7,149 bases of DNA, from NCBI GenBank assembly GCA_900771065.1, contig CAAGMP010000241.1, positions 1 to 7,149 of the forward strand, written 5' to 3'. This document shows, piece after piece, positions 1 to 5,857 of the stretch. The notes under the pieces were generated by a model that worked only from the letters and a program-made list of their open reading frames with translations, searched no databases and had not been told where the DNA came from. A program made the position numbers and the translations under genes. This stretch comes from an uncultured Acinetobacter sp. Lineage in GTDB: Bacteria > Pseudomonadota > Gammaproteobacteria > Pseudomonadales > Moraxellaceae. Each line of letters starts with the position of its first letter. Positions within the stretch are counted from its first letter, which is position 1.

Positions 1-967
1 AAGCTGAATATTGATCTTTAGAATAATCAACTAAATTGAACTCAGTAGCCGTTCCAATAGCTCCTTGTGCTACATTGGCTGAATGTAAACCAAATTGATA
101 AGGGCGAATTGAGAAACTTGACCAATCAACCCAACGCATATTTAAAAATGCGACGGTATTCGCCATAATTCCAGATTGTAAATCAATATTTAATGATTGA
201 GGTGTGGTGACGTCTGTTTTGCCTGAACTTGCAAAATTACTATTGCCATTAATACTTTCATCTGCATTAACTTTGTGGGAAATCTTAGAACGGTAGGTGA
301 CCGAAGTTTTTAAAGCAATTTCTGGAACTTGATACGCAACCCCAGCTAGCCAACCCCATGCATCATTGGCAGCAATATGTAAATCATATTTGCCAAAAGC
401 TGTTGGACCACCATATGCTAAACCCCGTAAATTCACATTGGCTTTAACGGTCTGATAAGCAGGACCCGCATAAAAATTCCAATGTTCATCAGGTTGATAA
501 CCAAAAATTAAAGATAAATTCTGTGTACGAACAGAAACATCTGTACCTTGTTGACCATCATGAAAAGCGCCTTGACCTGCAAAGCTAGGAAAATTACTAG
601 TTGTTGTATCTATTGGATAGGCAGCTTCAGCGCCAAAAGGTTGATCGTAAAGTAAACCAACAGAAATTTGATCGGTTGCTTGAATTTTTAACGCTGCATT
701 AGGGAAATAATAAGTTTCACCCATTTGCCCTGTCGATGTTCCACCTAAGCCTACTAAGCTACTTGGTACACGTGAACTAGGTGTCCATTCTGGACGAACT
801 GTACCTGTGACATCAGGAGAAACGGCTGAAATCCCAAACTCAAAGTAATTATTGGGTTGTAAAAATGCAGCGATAGATTGACCCGAACGATCCATTGCAG
901 CGGCAAAAGCGTGTCCTGTTGGTAGTAATGATAAAATCATTGCACAATGTAACGGCTTTAACTTCAT
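1..967 (-). CDS. FadL/OmpP1-family outer-membrane transporter (partial, C-terminus beyond window)
   Basis: This reads as an outer-membrane beta-barrel that would move hydrophobic substrates, such as long-chain fatty acids or hydrocarbons, across the outer membrane. My translation from the ATG at 967 stays open for 322 codons to the window edge. FadL-family proteins usually run 400-450 residues, so roughly the last quarter is missing. Residues 1-22 form a signal peptide: Lys at positions 2 and 4, a hydrophobic core, and an A-F-A cleavage site before AAMDRSGQS. The mature part has alternating aromatic/polar strands typical of a barrel, such as YFEFGISAVSPDVTG, QISVGLLYDQPFG and WNFYAGPAYQ. An AAGGAAG ribosome site at 976-982 supports the start. 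The N-terminus begins with RSGQSIAAFLQPNNYFEFG and shows no NPA motif as in E. coli FadL, so this is a divergent subgroup. Family assignment is firm; substrate is unknown. Confidence 0.9.
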   Translation of the reverse strand, partial: MKLKPLHCAMILSLLPTGHAFAAAMDRSGQSIAAFLQPNNYFEFGISAVSPDVTGTVRPEWTPSSRVPSSLVGLGGTSTGQMGETYYFPNAALKIQATDQISVGLLYDQPFGAEAAYPIDTTTSNFPSFAGQGAFHDGQQGTDVSVRTQNLSLIFGYQPDEHWNFYAGPAYQTVKANVNLRGLAYGGPTAFGKYDLHIAANDAWGWLAGVAYQVPEIALKTSVTYRSKISHKVNADESINGNSNFASSGKTDVTTPQSLNIDLQSGIMANTVAFLNMRWVDWSSFSIRPYQFGLHSANVAQGAIGTATEFNLVDYSKDQYSA

Positions 968-1032
968 TGTTTTCACTTCCTTGTTGATGTGTATTTCTTG
1001 TTCTGTTTATGCACAATAACATACTAGAAAAA

Positions 1033-1046
1033 AGAGTAAATACTCT
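1033..1046. promoter_or_regulatory. Inverted repeat upstream of the FadL-type gene, possible operator
   Basis: AGAGTA-AA-TACTCT is a perfect six-base dyad around a two-base centre, 66-79 bp upstream of the FadL-type start. The position suits a regulator site near that gene's promoter. I could not identify a convincing -35/-10 pair beside it (TAGTAT at 1021-1026 on the minus strand is a weak -10 candidate). The dyad is seen; the operator role is inference. In AT-rich DNA a dyad of this size can occur by chance. Confidence 0.25.
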
Positions 1047-1139
1047 AATGTTGACTGATTAGTTTAAGATTTGTTGCTGATTTTTTGATGTAATTAGATG
1101 AAAGATGCAAAAATGTGTTAAAAAATAATCAAAAAAAGG

Positions 1140-1170
1140 AAAAAGCCATTGTATTGAACAATGGCTTTTT
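1140..1170 (-). terminator. Intrinsic terminator of the amino-acid permease gene
   Basis: A perfect 12-bp stem (AAAAAGCCATTG paired with CAATGGCTTTTT) encloses a 7-base loop at 1152-1158. On the minus strand it lies about 21 bp past the permease stop codon, and the stem's own T-run is followed by CC and seven more T residues. It should end permease transcription before the FadL-type gene, so the two genes on the same strand are probably separate units. The stem also ends in five T on the plus strand, so it could work in both directions, but no plus-strand gene lies upstream of it. Confidence 0.88.
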
Positions 1171-1191
1171 ATACTTTGAAATAAAAAGAGC

Positions 1192-2541
1192 TTACTTTTG
1201 ATTGAGTGTTTTAAATAATCCAAACATCACAATAATCCAAATTGGAATCATGTAAACCGATTCTGAAAAACCCTGTTGCCACATGATAAATAACACCATC
1301 GCAATAAAAATTAACACCACAACATTAGATAATGGTGAAAATAAAGCAGGAAATTTTGTCGTTACATGCTCTTTTTTCATTGCTTGTATAAATTTTAAGT
1401 GGGTGAGCGAAATCATTGCCCAGTTTAAAACTAATGCACCAACAACAATATAAATTAAGTGGCTTAATGCTTCTTCGGGTGCAAAATAGTTTAGCAATAC
1501 ACAACCAAAAATCAGTAAAGCAGAAAACAAAACAGCGGGAATAGGCACACCTTGTTTATTGACTTTAAGGAAAATTTTAGGCGCATTTCCTTGCTGTGCT
1601 AAACCATATAGCATACGGCTATTGGCATACATCCCACTGTTATAAACAGACAATGCAGCAGTTAAAATAATAAAGTTTAATAAATGTGCTGCCCAATCAA
1701 TTCCCATTTGACTAAAAATCATAACAAATGGACTTTTATCTAGACCACCAAGTTCCAATTGGTTCCAAGGCACTAAAGATAACAAAATAGTCAAAGAGCC
1801 AACATAAAACACTAAAATTCTAAAAACAACTTGGTTAATGGCTTTAGGAATAGTTTTTTCAGGGTCAGTCGCTTCTGCTGCTGCCATGCCGATGAGTTCA
1901 ATACCACCAAAAGCAAACATTAAGAAAGCCAGCATGAAAAACAAGCCTTCAAAACCATTTGGGAAAAATCCGCCATGTGTCCAAAGATTGCTAAAAGAAG
2001 CACTCGAATTGGCATCTGCGGTGCATAATAAATATACACCAAAAATAATCATTGAAATTACAGCGGTCACTTTAATAATGGCAAGCCAAAATTCAGATTC
2101 ACCGTAAAATCGGACATTACCTAAATTGACAATAGTAATGACAATAAAGAAAAATAAAACCGATGCCCATGCAGGAATATGAGGCCACCAATAGTTGATG
2201 TATTTTGCCACGGCGGTCAATTCGGTCATCGCCACTAAAATATATAAAACCCAATAATTCCAGCCTGCTAAAAATCCGGGAAATTTCCCCCAATAACGAT
2301 ATGCAAAATGACTAAAAGAACCAGCAACAGGCTCATGTACAATCATTTCGCCAAGTTGACGCATGATTAAAAAGGCGATTAATCCGCCAATAGCATAACC
2401 TAAGATAATCGAAGGGCCAGCGGCTTGAATAATTTGTGCGGAACCTAAGAATAAGCCTGTTCCAATTGCACCGCCCATTGCAATCAACTGGATATGCCTA
2501 TTCTTTAAGCCGCGCTGAAGTTCAGTAGTCGTATTCTTCAA
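1192..2541 (-). CDS. aroP: Aromatic amino-acid permease, AroP/PheP type (APC superfamily)
   Basis: This inner-membrane, proton-coupled amino-acid importer has 449 residues and about 12 hydrophobic segments, the usual size and layout of the AAT family. Near the N-terminus, RGLKNRHIQLIAMGGAIG leads into the substrate-binding loop GAIGTGLFLGSA (residues 24-35). The amino-acid permease signature follows at about 41-71 (AGP...GEM...EP), then AGSFSHFAY at 73-81. These stretches, together with YNSGMYANSRMLYGLAQQGN and NWAMISL, match E. coli AroP and PheP much better than ProY as I remember them. Phe, Tyr or Trp is therefore the likely substrate, but specificity is not proven. The start is TTG at 2539-2541: no in-frame ATG lies in the open stretch I checked upstream, and the short N-terminus matches the family. 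Ribosome pairing is weak (AGG about 9 bases upstream). The gene diverges from prpF and ends at the hairpin at 1140-1170. Confidence 0.92.
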   Translation of the reverse strand: MKNTTTELQRGLKNRHIQLIAMGGAIGTGLFLGSAQIIQAAGPSIILGYAIGGLIAFLIMRQLGEMIVHEPVAGSFSHFAYRYWGKFPGFLAGWNYWVLYILVAMTELTAVAKYINYWWPHIPAWASVLFFFIVITIVNLGNVRFYGESEFWLAIIKVTAVISMIIFGVYLLCTADANSSASFSNLWTHGGFFPNGFEGLFFMLAFLMFAFGGIELIGMAAAEATDPEKTIPKAINQVVFRILVFYVGSLTILLSLVPWNQLELGGLDKSPFVMIFSQMGIDWAAHLLNFIILTAALSVYNSGMYANSRMLYGLAQQGNAPKIFLKVNKQGVPIPAVLFSALLIFGCVLLNYFAPEEALSHLIYIVVGALVLNWAMISLTHLKFIQAMKKEHVTTKFPALFSPLSNVVVLIFIAMVLFIMWQQGFSESVYMIPIWIIVMFGLFKTLNQK

Positions 2542-2606
2542 CTTGTTCAGCCTAAAAATGAATAAGAAACAAAATTGTAATAGATTGCAATTGTGCCGCC
2601 TAGTAC

Positions 2607-2617
2607 AACACTGTGTT
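2607..2617. promoter_or_regulatory. Short dyad AACAC-T-GTGTT upstream of the permease gene
   Basis: An 11-base perfect dyad sits 66-76 bp upstream of the permease TTG start, in the 283-bp divergent region shared with prpF. It could be a regulator site for either gene. It does not resemble a TyrR box (TGTAAA-N6-TTTACA), so the regulation known for E. coli aroP is not supported here. A minus-strand TACAAT (2574-2579) close to the start is a possible -10 for the permease, without a good -35. Weak evidence only. Confidence 0.2.
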
Positions 2618-2723
2618 AGCCAATCTAAATAATTGAATGGAAAGTTAAGGAAAATGAAAATAAATATTGATAAACAAAAAAATAGTTTTACTTTTGAACT
2701 GAATTTAAAAGCAATAATATTTT

Positions 2724-2752
2724 TTTAGTCAATAATAAATATTTTTTATACT
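2724..2752 (+). promoter_or_regulatory. Candidate promoter of prpF
   Basis: TATACT at 2747-2752 matches the -10 consensus at five of six bases. A weak -35 (TTTAGT, 2724-2729) lies 17 bp upstream, within an A/T-rich run that could act as an UP element. Transcription would start near 2759, giving a leader of about 65 bases. The -10 is convincing by eye; the -35 is poor, so an activator may be needed. Inference only. Confidence 0.35.
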
Positions 2753-2824
2753 AAAGTCGGTAATCAGATTAAGCTTAAATATGGCATTTTAGCATTTTGA
2801 AAAAACAACAAAGGATATAACAAC

Positions 2825-4012
2825 ATGGAATTTGCACCGCAATTAAAAATACCTGCAACTTATATGCGTGGCGGTACAAGCAAAGGCGTATTCTTTAAAT
2901 GTGATGATTTACCAGCACAAGCTCAACAAGCAGGTTTGTTTCGTGACCAACTTTTAATGCGTGTTATTGGTAGTCCAGATCCTTATGCGAAACAAATTGA
3001 TGGTATGGGTGGCGCAACTTCAAGTACCAGTAAAGTGGTGATTGTATCGAAAAGTGATCGACCACATCATGATGTTAACTATTTATTTGGGCAAGTTTCA
3101 ATTGACCAAGCATTTATCGATTGGAGTGGAAATTGTGGCAATTTAACGGCTGCGGTTGGTGCTTTTGCAATTCATCAAGGTTTAATTGATGCCGATAAAA
3201 TTCCAACAAATGGCATTTGTTCAGTGCATATTTGGCAAGAAAATATTCAAAAGACCATTATTGCGCATGTGCCAATTTGTAATGGTGAAGTGCAAGAAAT
3301 GGGTGATTTTGTTTTAGATGGAGTGACTTTTCCTGCTGCTGAAATTCAAGTTGAATTTTTAGACCCTGCCGATGAATCGGGTTCTATTTTCCCAACAGGT
3401 AATTTAATTGATGAATTTGAAGTCCCTGAAATTGGTACTTTAAAAGCAACGATGATTAATTCGGGGATTCCAACCATTTTCTTAAATGCACAAGATTTAG
3501 GTTTAACAGGCACGGAATTGCAAGAAGACATCAATAATAATGCGCAGTTATTAGAAAAATTTGAATTAATTCGTGCGTATGGCGCAAAACACATGGGTTT
3601 AATTCAAGATGTTGCAGAAGCCAAAGTACGTCAACATACTCCAAAAATTGCTTTTGTTGCTCCTGCAAAATCTTACATTGCATCAAGTGGAAAAACAATT
3701 TCAGAACAACAAGTTGATGTTTTAGTCCGTGCTTTATCAATGGGTAAATTACACCATGCCATGATGGGTACAGCCGCAGTTGCCATTGGTACAGCCGCAG
3801 CAATTTCAGGGACAATTTTAAACTTGGCAACTGGTGGGCAGAAAAAAGAAGTCATTTGCTTTGGTCATCCATCAGGTACATTAAATGTAGGTGCACAAGT
3901 CATTCAGGAAAATAATACTTGGGTGGTAAAAAAAGTCGTGATGAGCCGTAGCGCTCGTATTTTGATGCAGGGTTGGGTGCGTGTTCCTGCCAATTTTGAA
4001 CAAGGTGGTTAA
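2825..4012 (+). CDS. prpF: 2-methylaconitate cis-trans isomerase PrpF (AcnD-accessory protein)
   Basis: PrpF isomerises the 2-methylaconitate made by AcnD so that it can be hydrated to 2-methylisocitrate, letting the methylcitrate cycle oxidise propionyl-CoA to pyruvate and succinate. It is cytosolic, with a duplicated diaminopimelate-epimerase fold. The protein has 395 residues, close to Shewanella PrpF (about 397). Conserved blocks include YMRGGTSKGVFF (13-24), IGSPDPYAKQIDGMGGATSS (48-67), DWSGNCGNLTAAVGAFA (99-115), FPTGNL, GIPTIF, MGKLHHAMMGTAAVAIGTAA and MSRSARILMQGWVRVP. K70 and C104 sit where the catalytic Lys73 and Cys107 reported for the Shewanella enzyme fall, with the same 34-residue separation. 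The ATG at 2825 is preceded by AAGGA at 2811-2815 with a 9-base spacer. PrpF is normally encoded with prpB, prpC and acnD, but none is present here. Similar folds include aconitate and oxalomesaconate isomerases, yet the match to true PrpF is strong. Confidence 0.94.
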   Translation: MEFAPQLKIPATYMRGGTSKGVFFKCDDLPAQAQQAGLFRDQLLMRVIGSPDPYAKQIDGMGGATSSTSKVVIVSKSDRPHHDVNYLFGQVSIDQAFIDWSGNCGNLTAAVGAFAIHQGLIDADKIPTNGICSVHIWQENIQKTIIAHVPICNGEVQEMGDFVLDGVTFPAAEIQVEFLDPADESGSIFPTGNLIDEFEVPEIGTLKATMINSGIPTIFLNAQDLGLTGTELQEDINNNAQLLEKFELIRAYGAKHMGLIQDVAEAKVRQHTPKIAFVAPAKSYIASSGKTISEQQVDVLVRALSMGKLHHAMMGTAAVAIGTAAAISGTILNLATGGQKKEVICFGHPSGTLNVGAQVIQENNTWVVKKVVMSRSARILMQGWVRVPANFEQGG

Positions 4013-4027
4013 AATAAGTTGAGATGC

Positions 4028-4055
4028 TTTATATTTAAATTTTTCAAGGTAGAAT
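4028..4055 (+). promoter_or_regulatory. Candidate promoter for ispA in the prpF-ispA gap
   Basis: TAGAAT at 4050-4055 (five of six -10 bases) lies 16 bp after TTTATA at 4028-4033 (four of six -35 bases). Transcription would start near 4062, about 30 bases before the ispA ATG. The 81-bp gap contains no terminator hairpin, so ispA may also be read from the prpF promoter. An essential isoprenoid gene having its own promoter is plausible, but this call rests on weak boxes. Confidence 0.3.
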
Positions 4056-4080
4056 AAACCGCGTTAAATTTAAAGAATTC

Positions 4081-4084
4081 AAGG
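4081..4084 (+). promoter_or_regulatory. Ribosome binding site that decides the ispA start
   Basis: AAGG here is 9 bases before the ATG at 4094 but only 3 bases before the in-frame TTG at 4088. Normal spacing therefore favours the ATG and a 296-residue protein over the two-residue-longer TTG form. Confidence 0.7.
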
Positions 4085-4093
4085 CAGTTGGAT

Positions 4094-4984
4094 ATGCAAA
4101 TCAATGCCCTCGCTCAGGCGCAACACAATATCAATCAAGATTTATTGACGGCATTGAGTGCGTTTACTATTCCAGAGCCTTTAAAATCTGCAATATCACA
4201 TGCGGTAATGCTAGGTGGTAAGCGTGTGCGTCCTGCACTTTGTTATGCCACTTCAGCGTTGAAACCCAATCAAAATTATGCAGCTGTACGTCGTGCAGCT
4301 GTTGCCATTGAACTGATTCATTGCTATTCGTTAGCACATGATGATTTACCTTGTATGGATAACGATTTGCTGCGTCGTGGGCAGCCAACGTGTCATGTTG
4401 CGTTTGGCGAAGATACTGCGTTGTTAGCAGGTGATTTATTGCAATCCATGGCATTTGAAGTTTTAGCAAGCCGTTTATTTGATCAAAGTGCAGCAGTGGA
4501 TTCACAAATTGTTCTAAAGCAAATGCAAATTTTAGCCACAGCTTCATCCAAAATGGTGTGTGGGCAAGTGCTTGATTTAAAAGCTGAAGGGAAACTAATT
4601 AACCAAATTGAATTGGAAAATATTCATAATAATAAGACAGGGGCATTAATTTCTGCCGCTGTTTTAATGTCTGCGGTGACTATTTTTGATGGTAAAGATC
4701 AAAGTATTCCTAAATTGCGTCAATTTGCACAAAACTTAGGTTTAGCTTTTCAAGTTCAAGATGATATTTTGGATGTGATTTCAGATACACAAACCTTAGG
4801 TAAAACCGCAGGAAAAGATGAAAATGTGCAAAAATCAACTTATCCTGCTTTATTAGGTTTGGATCAGTCGGTTGCTTATGCGAAAAAATTGCATGATGAA
4901 GCCATTGAAAATTTAGATTTTTTTGGTGAATCTGCACAGCAACTCAAAGAAATTACTTTATTTTTGTTGCAGCGTAATCATTAA
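4094..4984 (+). CDS. ispA: Farnesyl diphosphate synthase (short-chain trans-prenyltransferase)
   Basis: IspA condenses dimethylallyl diphosphate with two isopentenyl diphosphates to give farnesyl diphosphate, precursor of undecaprenyl carrier lipid, quinone side chains and other isoprenoids. It is a cytosolic, Mg-dependent, all-helical enzyme. From the ATG at 4094 it has 296 residues (E. coli IspA, 299). Visible motifs are GGKRVRP (41-47, diphosphate binding), the first Asp-rich motif DDLPCMD (83-89) followed by RRG, KTG at about 181-183, and the second Asp-rich motif DDILD (223-227) preceded by FQVQ. Tyr78, five residues before the first Asp-rich motif, is the bulky residue that stops elongation at C15, supporting farnesyl rather than longer products. 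KSTYPALLG near the C-terminus is also family-typical. In many proteobacteria ispA lies between xseB and dxs; neither is here. It follows prpF by 81 bp and ends at a hairpin terminator. Confidence 0.96.
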   Translation: MQINALAQAQHNINQDLLTALSAFTIPEPLKSAISHAVMLGGKRVRPALCYATSALKPNQNYAAVRRAAVAIELIHCYSLAHDDLPCMDNDLLRRGQPTCHVAFGEDTALLAGDLLQSMAFEVLASRLFDQSAAVDSQIVLKQMQILATASSKMVCGQVLDLKAEGKLINQIELENIHNNKTGALISAAVLMSAVTIFDGKDQSIPKLRQFAQNLGLAFQVQDDILDVISDTQTLGKTAGKDENVQKSTYPALLGLDQSVAYAKKLHDEAIENLDFFGESAQQLKEITLFLLQRNH

Positions 4985-4986
4985 TA

Positions 4987-5014
4987 AAAAAGGATGTCGT
5001 TTGACATCCTTTTT
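4987..5014. terminator. Bidirectional intrinsic terminator between ispA and the convergent small gene
   Basis: A perfect 12-bp stem (AAAAAGGATGTC paired with GACATCCTTTTT) encloses a GTTT loop. It starts 2 bases after the ispA stop and lies 3 bases past the stop of the opposing gene at 5018. The stem carries an A-run on one side and a T-run on the other, so it gives a hairpin plus U-tract on either strand. It can therefore end both convergent transcripts within a 33-bp gap. Confidence 0.92.
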
Positions 5015-5017
5015 ATT

Positions 5018-5377
5018 TTAGTCGATTTCAGTTGCATCAGGTGGCAAAATCGTTTTGCCATCTTGCAGACTTTTGAGTGCATTTGGGTTAAATTCAAGTT
5101 TTAAGAAACCATCACTATTTTCATCAATGCTATATTTTTCAACTAAAGCACGATCACCATCTAGCGTTTCAACTTTGTAACCGCTAACAATATGCAAAAT
5201 AGCATCTAAGCTGGTTGTCACCGATGCAAAATCTTCACGTAAAAGTTTGTAAATATCACCAAGATAAAACGATGCCGTAGTTGCTTCTGGATTTTTTTCA
5301 ATATAATTTTCAATATGATGAATAATTAATTGTGCATTTAAAAAATAGTCGGCTTTATGGGTGTATTTTAAACTCAT
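5018..5377 (-). CDS. Conserved-looking hypothetical protein, 119 residues
   Basis: I do not recognise this protein. It is acidic, has no signal peptide or membrane segment, and is probably cytosolic. The first half (about 8-65: ADYFLNAQLIIHHIENYIEK, then FYLGDIYKLLRED and TTSLDAILHIVSG) looks helical. The second half carries a Gly/Asp-rich turn (ETLDGD, IDENSDG) and FLKLEFNPNALKSL, followed by a tail ending in DATEID. That it is a real gene is supported by ordinary amino-acid composition, an AGGGG ribosome site (5387-5391) 9 bases before the ATG at 5377, and a terminator placed exactly behind its stop. It stands alone: ispA converges on it and nuoA diverges on the other side. No function is proposed. 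Confidence 0.78.
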   Translation of the reverse strand: MSLKYTHKADYFLNAQLIIHHIENYIEKNPEATTASFYLGDIYKLLREDFASVTTSLDAILHIVSGYKVETLDGDRALVEKYSIDENSDGFLKLEFNPNALKSLQDGKTILPPDATEID

Positions 5378-5857
5378 TCAAGTTGACCCCTAGTTATGAA
5401 AAAATATTAATTTAAGTTTGTTTTTTAGAAATATCACAAAAAAATAAATAAGATAAGTAATAAATGCAGATTTATAAATTAAGATACAAAATTATAATAA
5501 ATTAATGAATTTTGAAACAATTTTTAGCATATTTTGTTTAATTTTTGTGCGTAGAGCCAAACTCTATCGAACTAAATACATTTACTGGTTTATAAAGTTG
5601 TAATCTCTTCATTAGAAAAAATGCTTATTGTTATTTTTTTAAACAATTAAAACGATTTTTAACTCAATTGCAGCACAAAAAGCACAATTTTCTCCGAAAT
5701 GTCGAAAAAATCATCCGAAAGACTAAGGCTTATATGCTAGCAACTCAAATCATAAATCAGGTACAATTGCCAAGATTAATTTTGTGTTTGGTGTATTCAA
5801 AGGCCAATACATACATTCTTTCTTGTTAATAATAGGCCTGCCAGGAGTTATCCCCGC
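5378..5857. other. 480-bp AT-rich gene-free region between the small minus-strand gene and nuoA
   Basis: I see no credible gene or RNA gene here; stops are frequent in the frames I read. The left part (about 5400-5550) is extremely A/T-rich and presumably holds the promoter of the minus-strand small gene, though no clear boxes stand out. A small hairpin, TAGAG-CCAAA-CTCTA, lies at 5552-5566 without a T-run. TCCGAAA occurs twice, at 5693-5699 and 5714-5720, exactly 21 bp apart, with a related TCGAAA between them. The last 100 bp contain the candidate nuo promoter and the nuoA ribosome site AGGAG at 5843-5847. The length is generous for a simple promoter region and suggests regulatory sites for the nuo operon. 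Confidence 0.6.
5767..5797 (+). promoter_or_regulatory. Candidate promoter of the nuo operon
   Basis: TTGCCA at 5767-5772 matches five of six -35 bases. TGTATT at 5792-5797 matches four of six -10 bases and is preceded by TG in the extended -10 position (5789-5790). The spacer is 19 bp, longer than ideal. Transcription would begin near 5804, giving a leader of about 54 bases to nuoA. Other arrangements further upstream cannot be excluded. Confidence 0.33.

Noticed and set aside
942..967. Lipoprotein signal at Cys8 of the FadL-type protein
   Set aside because: The Cys precedes the hydrophobic core and lacks a lipobox; a normal A-F-A signal-peptidase site at residue 22 fits better.
1838..2107. 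Plus-strand open frame of 89 codons opposite the permease gene
   Set aside because: It is antisense to a strongly conserved permease and its Ser/Lys/Pro-rich, low-complexity translation resembles no protein. It is a shadow of the real gene.
3346..3855. Several minus-strand open frames opposite prpF
   Set aside because: They overlap each other and lie wholly inside prpF. Their translations are rich in Cys, His and Leu runs expected from reversed coding sequence, and no separate regulation signal was seen.
4088..4093. TTG at 4088 as the ispA start
   Set aside because: The AAGG site would be only 3 bases away. The ATG two codons later has normal 9-base spacing.
4167..4937. Minus-strand open frames opposite ispA
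   Set aside because: They lie within the conserved ispA sequence, and their His/Gln/Leu-rich translations are typical of antisense frames.
5552..5566. TAGAG-CCAAA-CTCTA hairpin as a terminator or small RNA end
   Set aside because: The stem is only 5 bp and no T-run follows on either strand; no promoter for a small RNA was found nearby.
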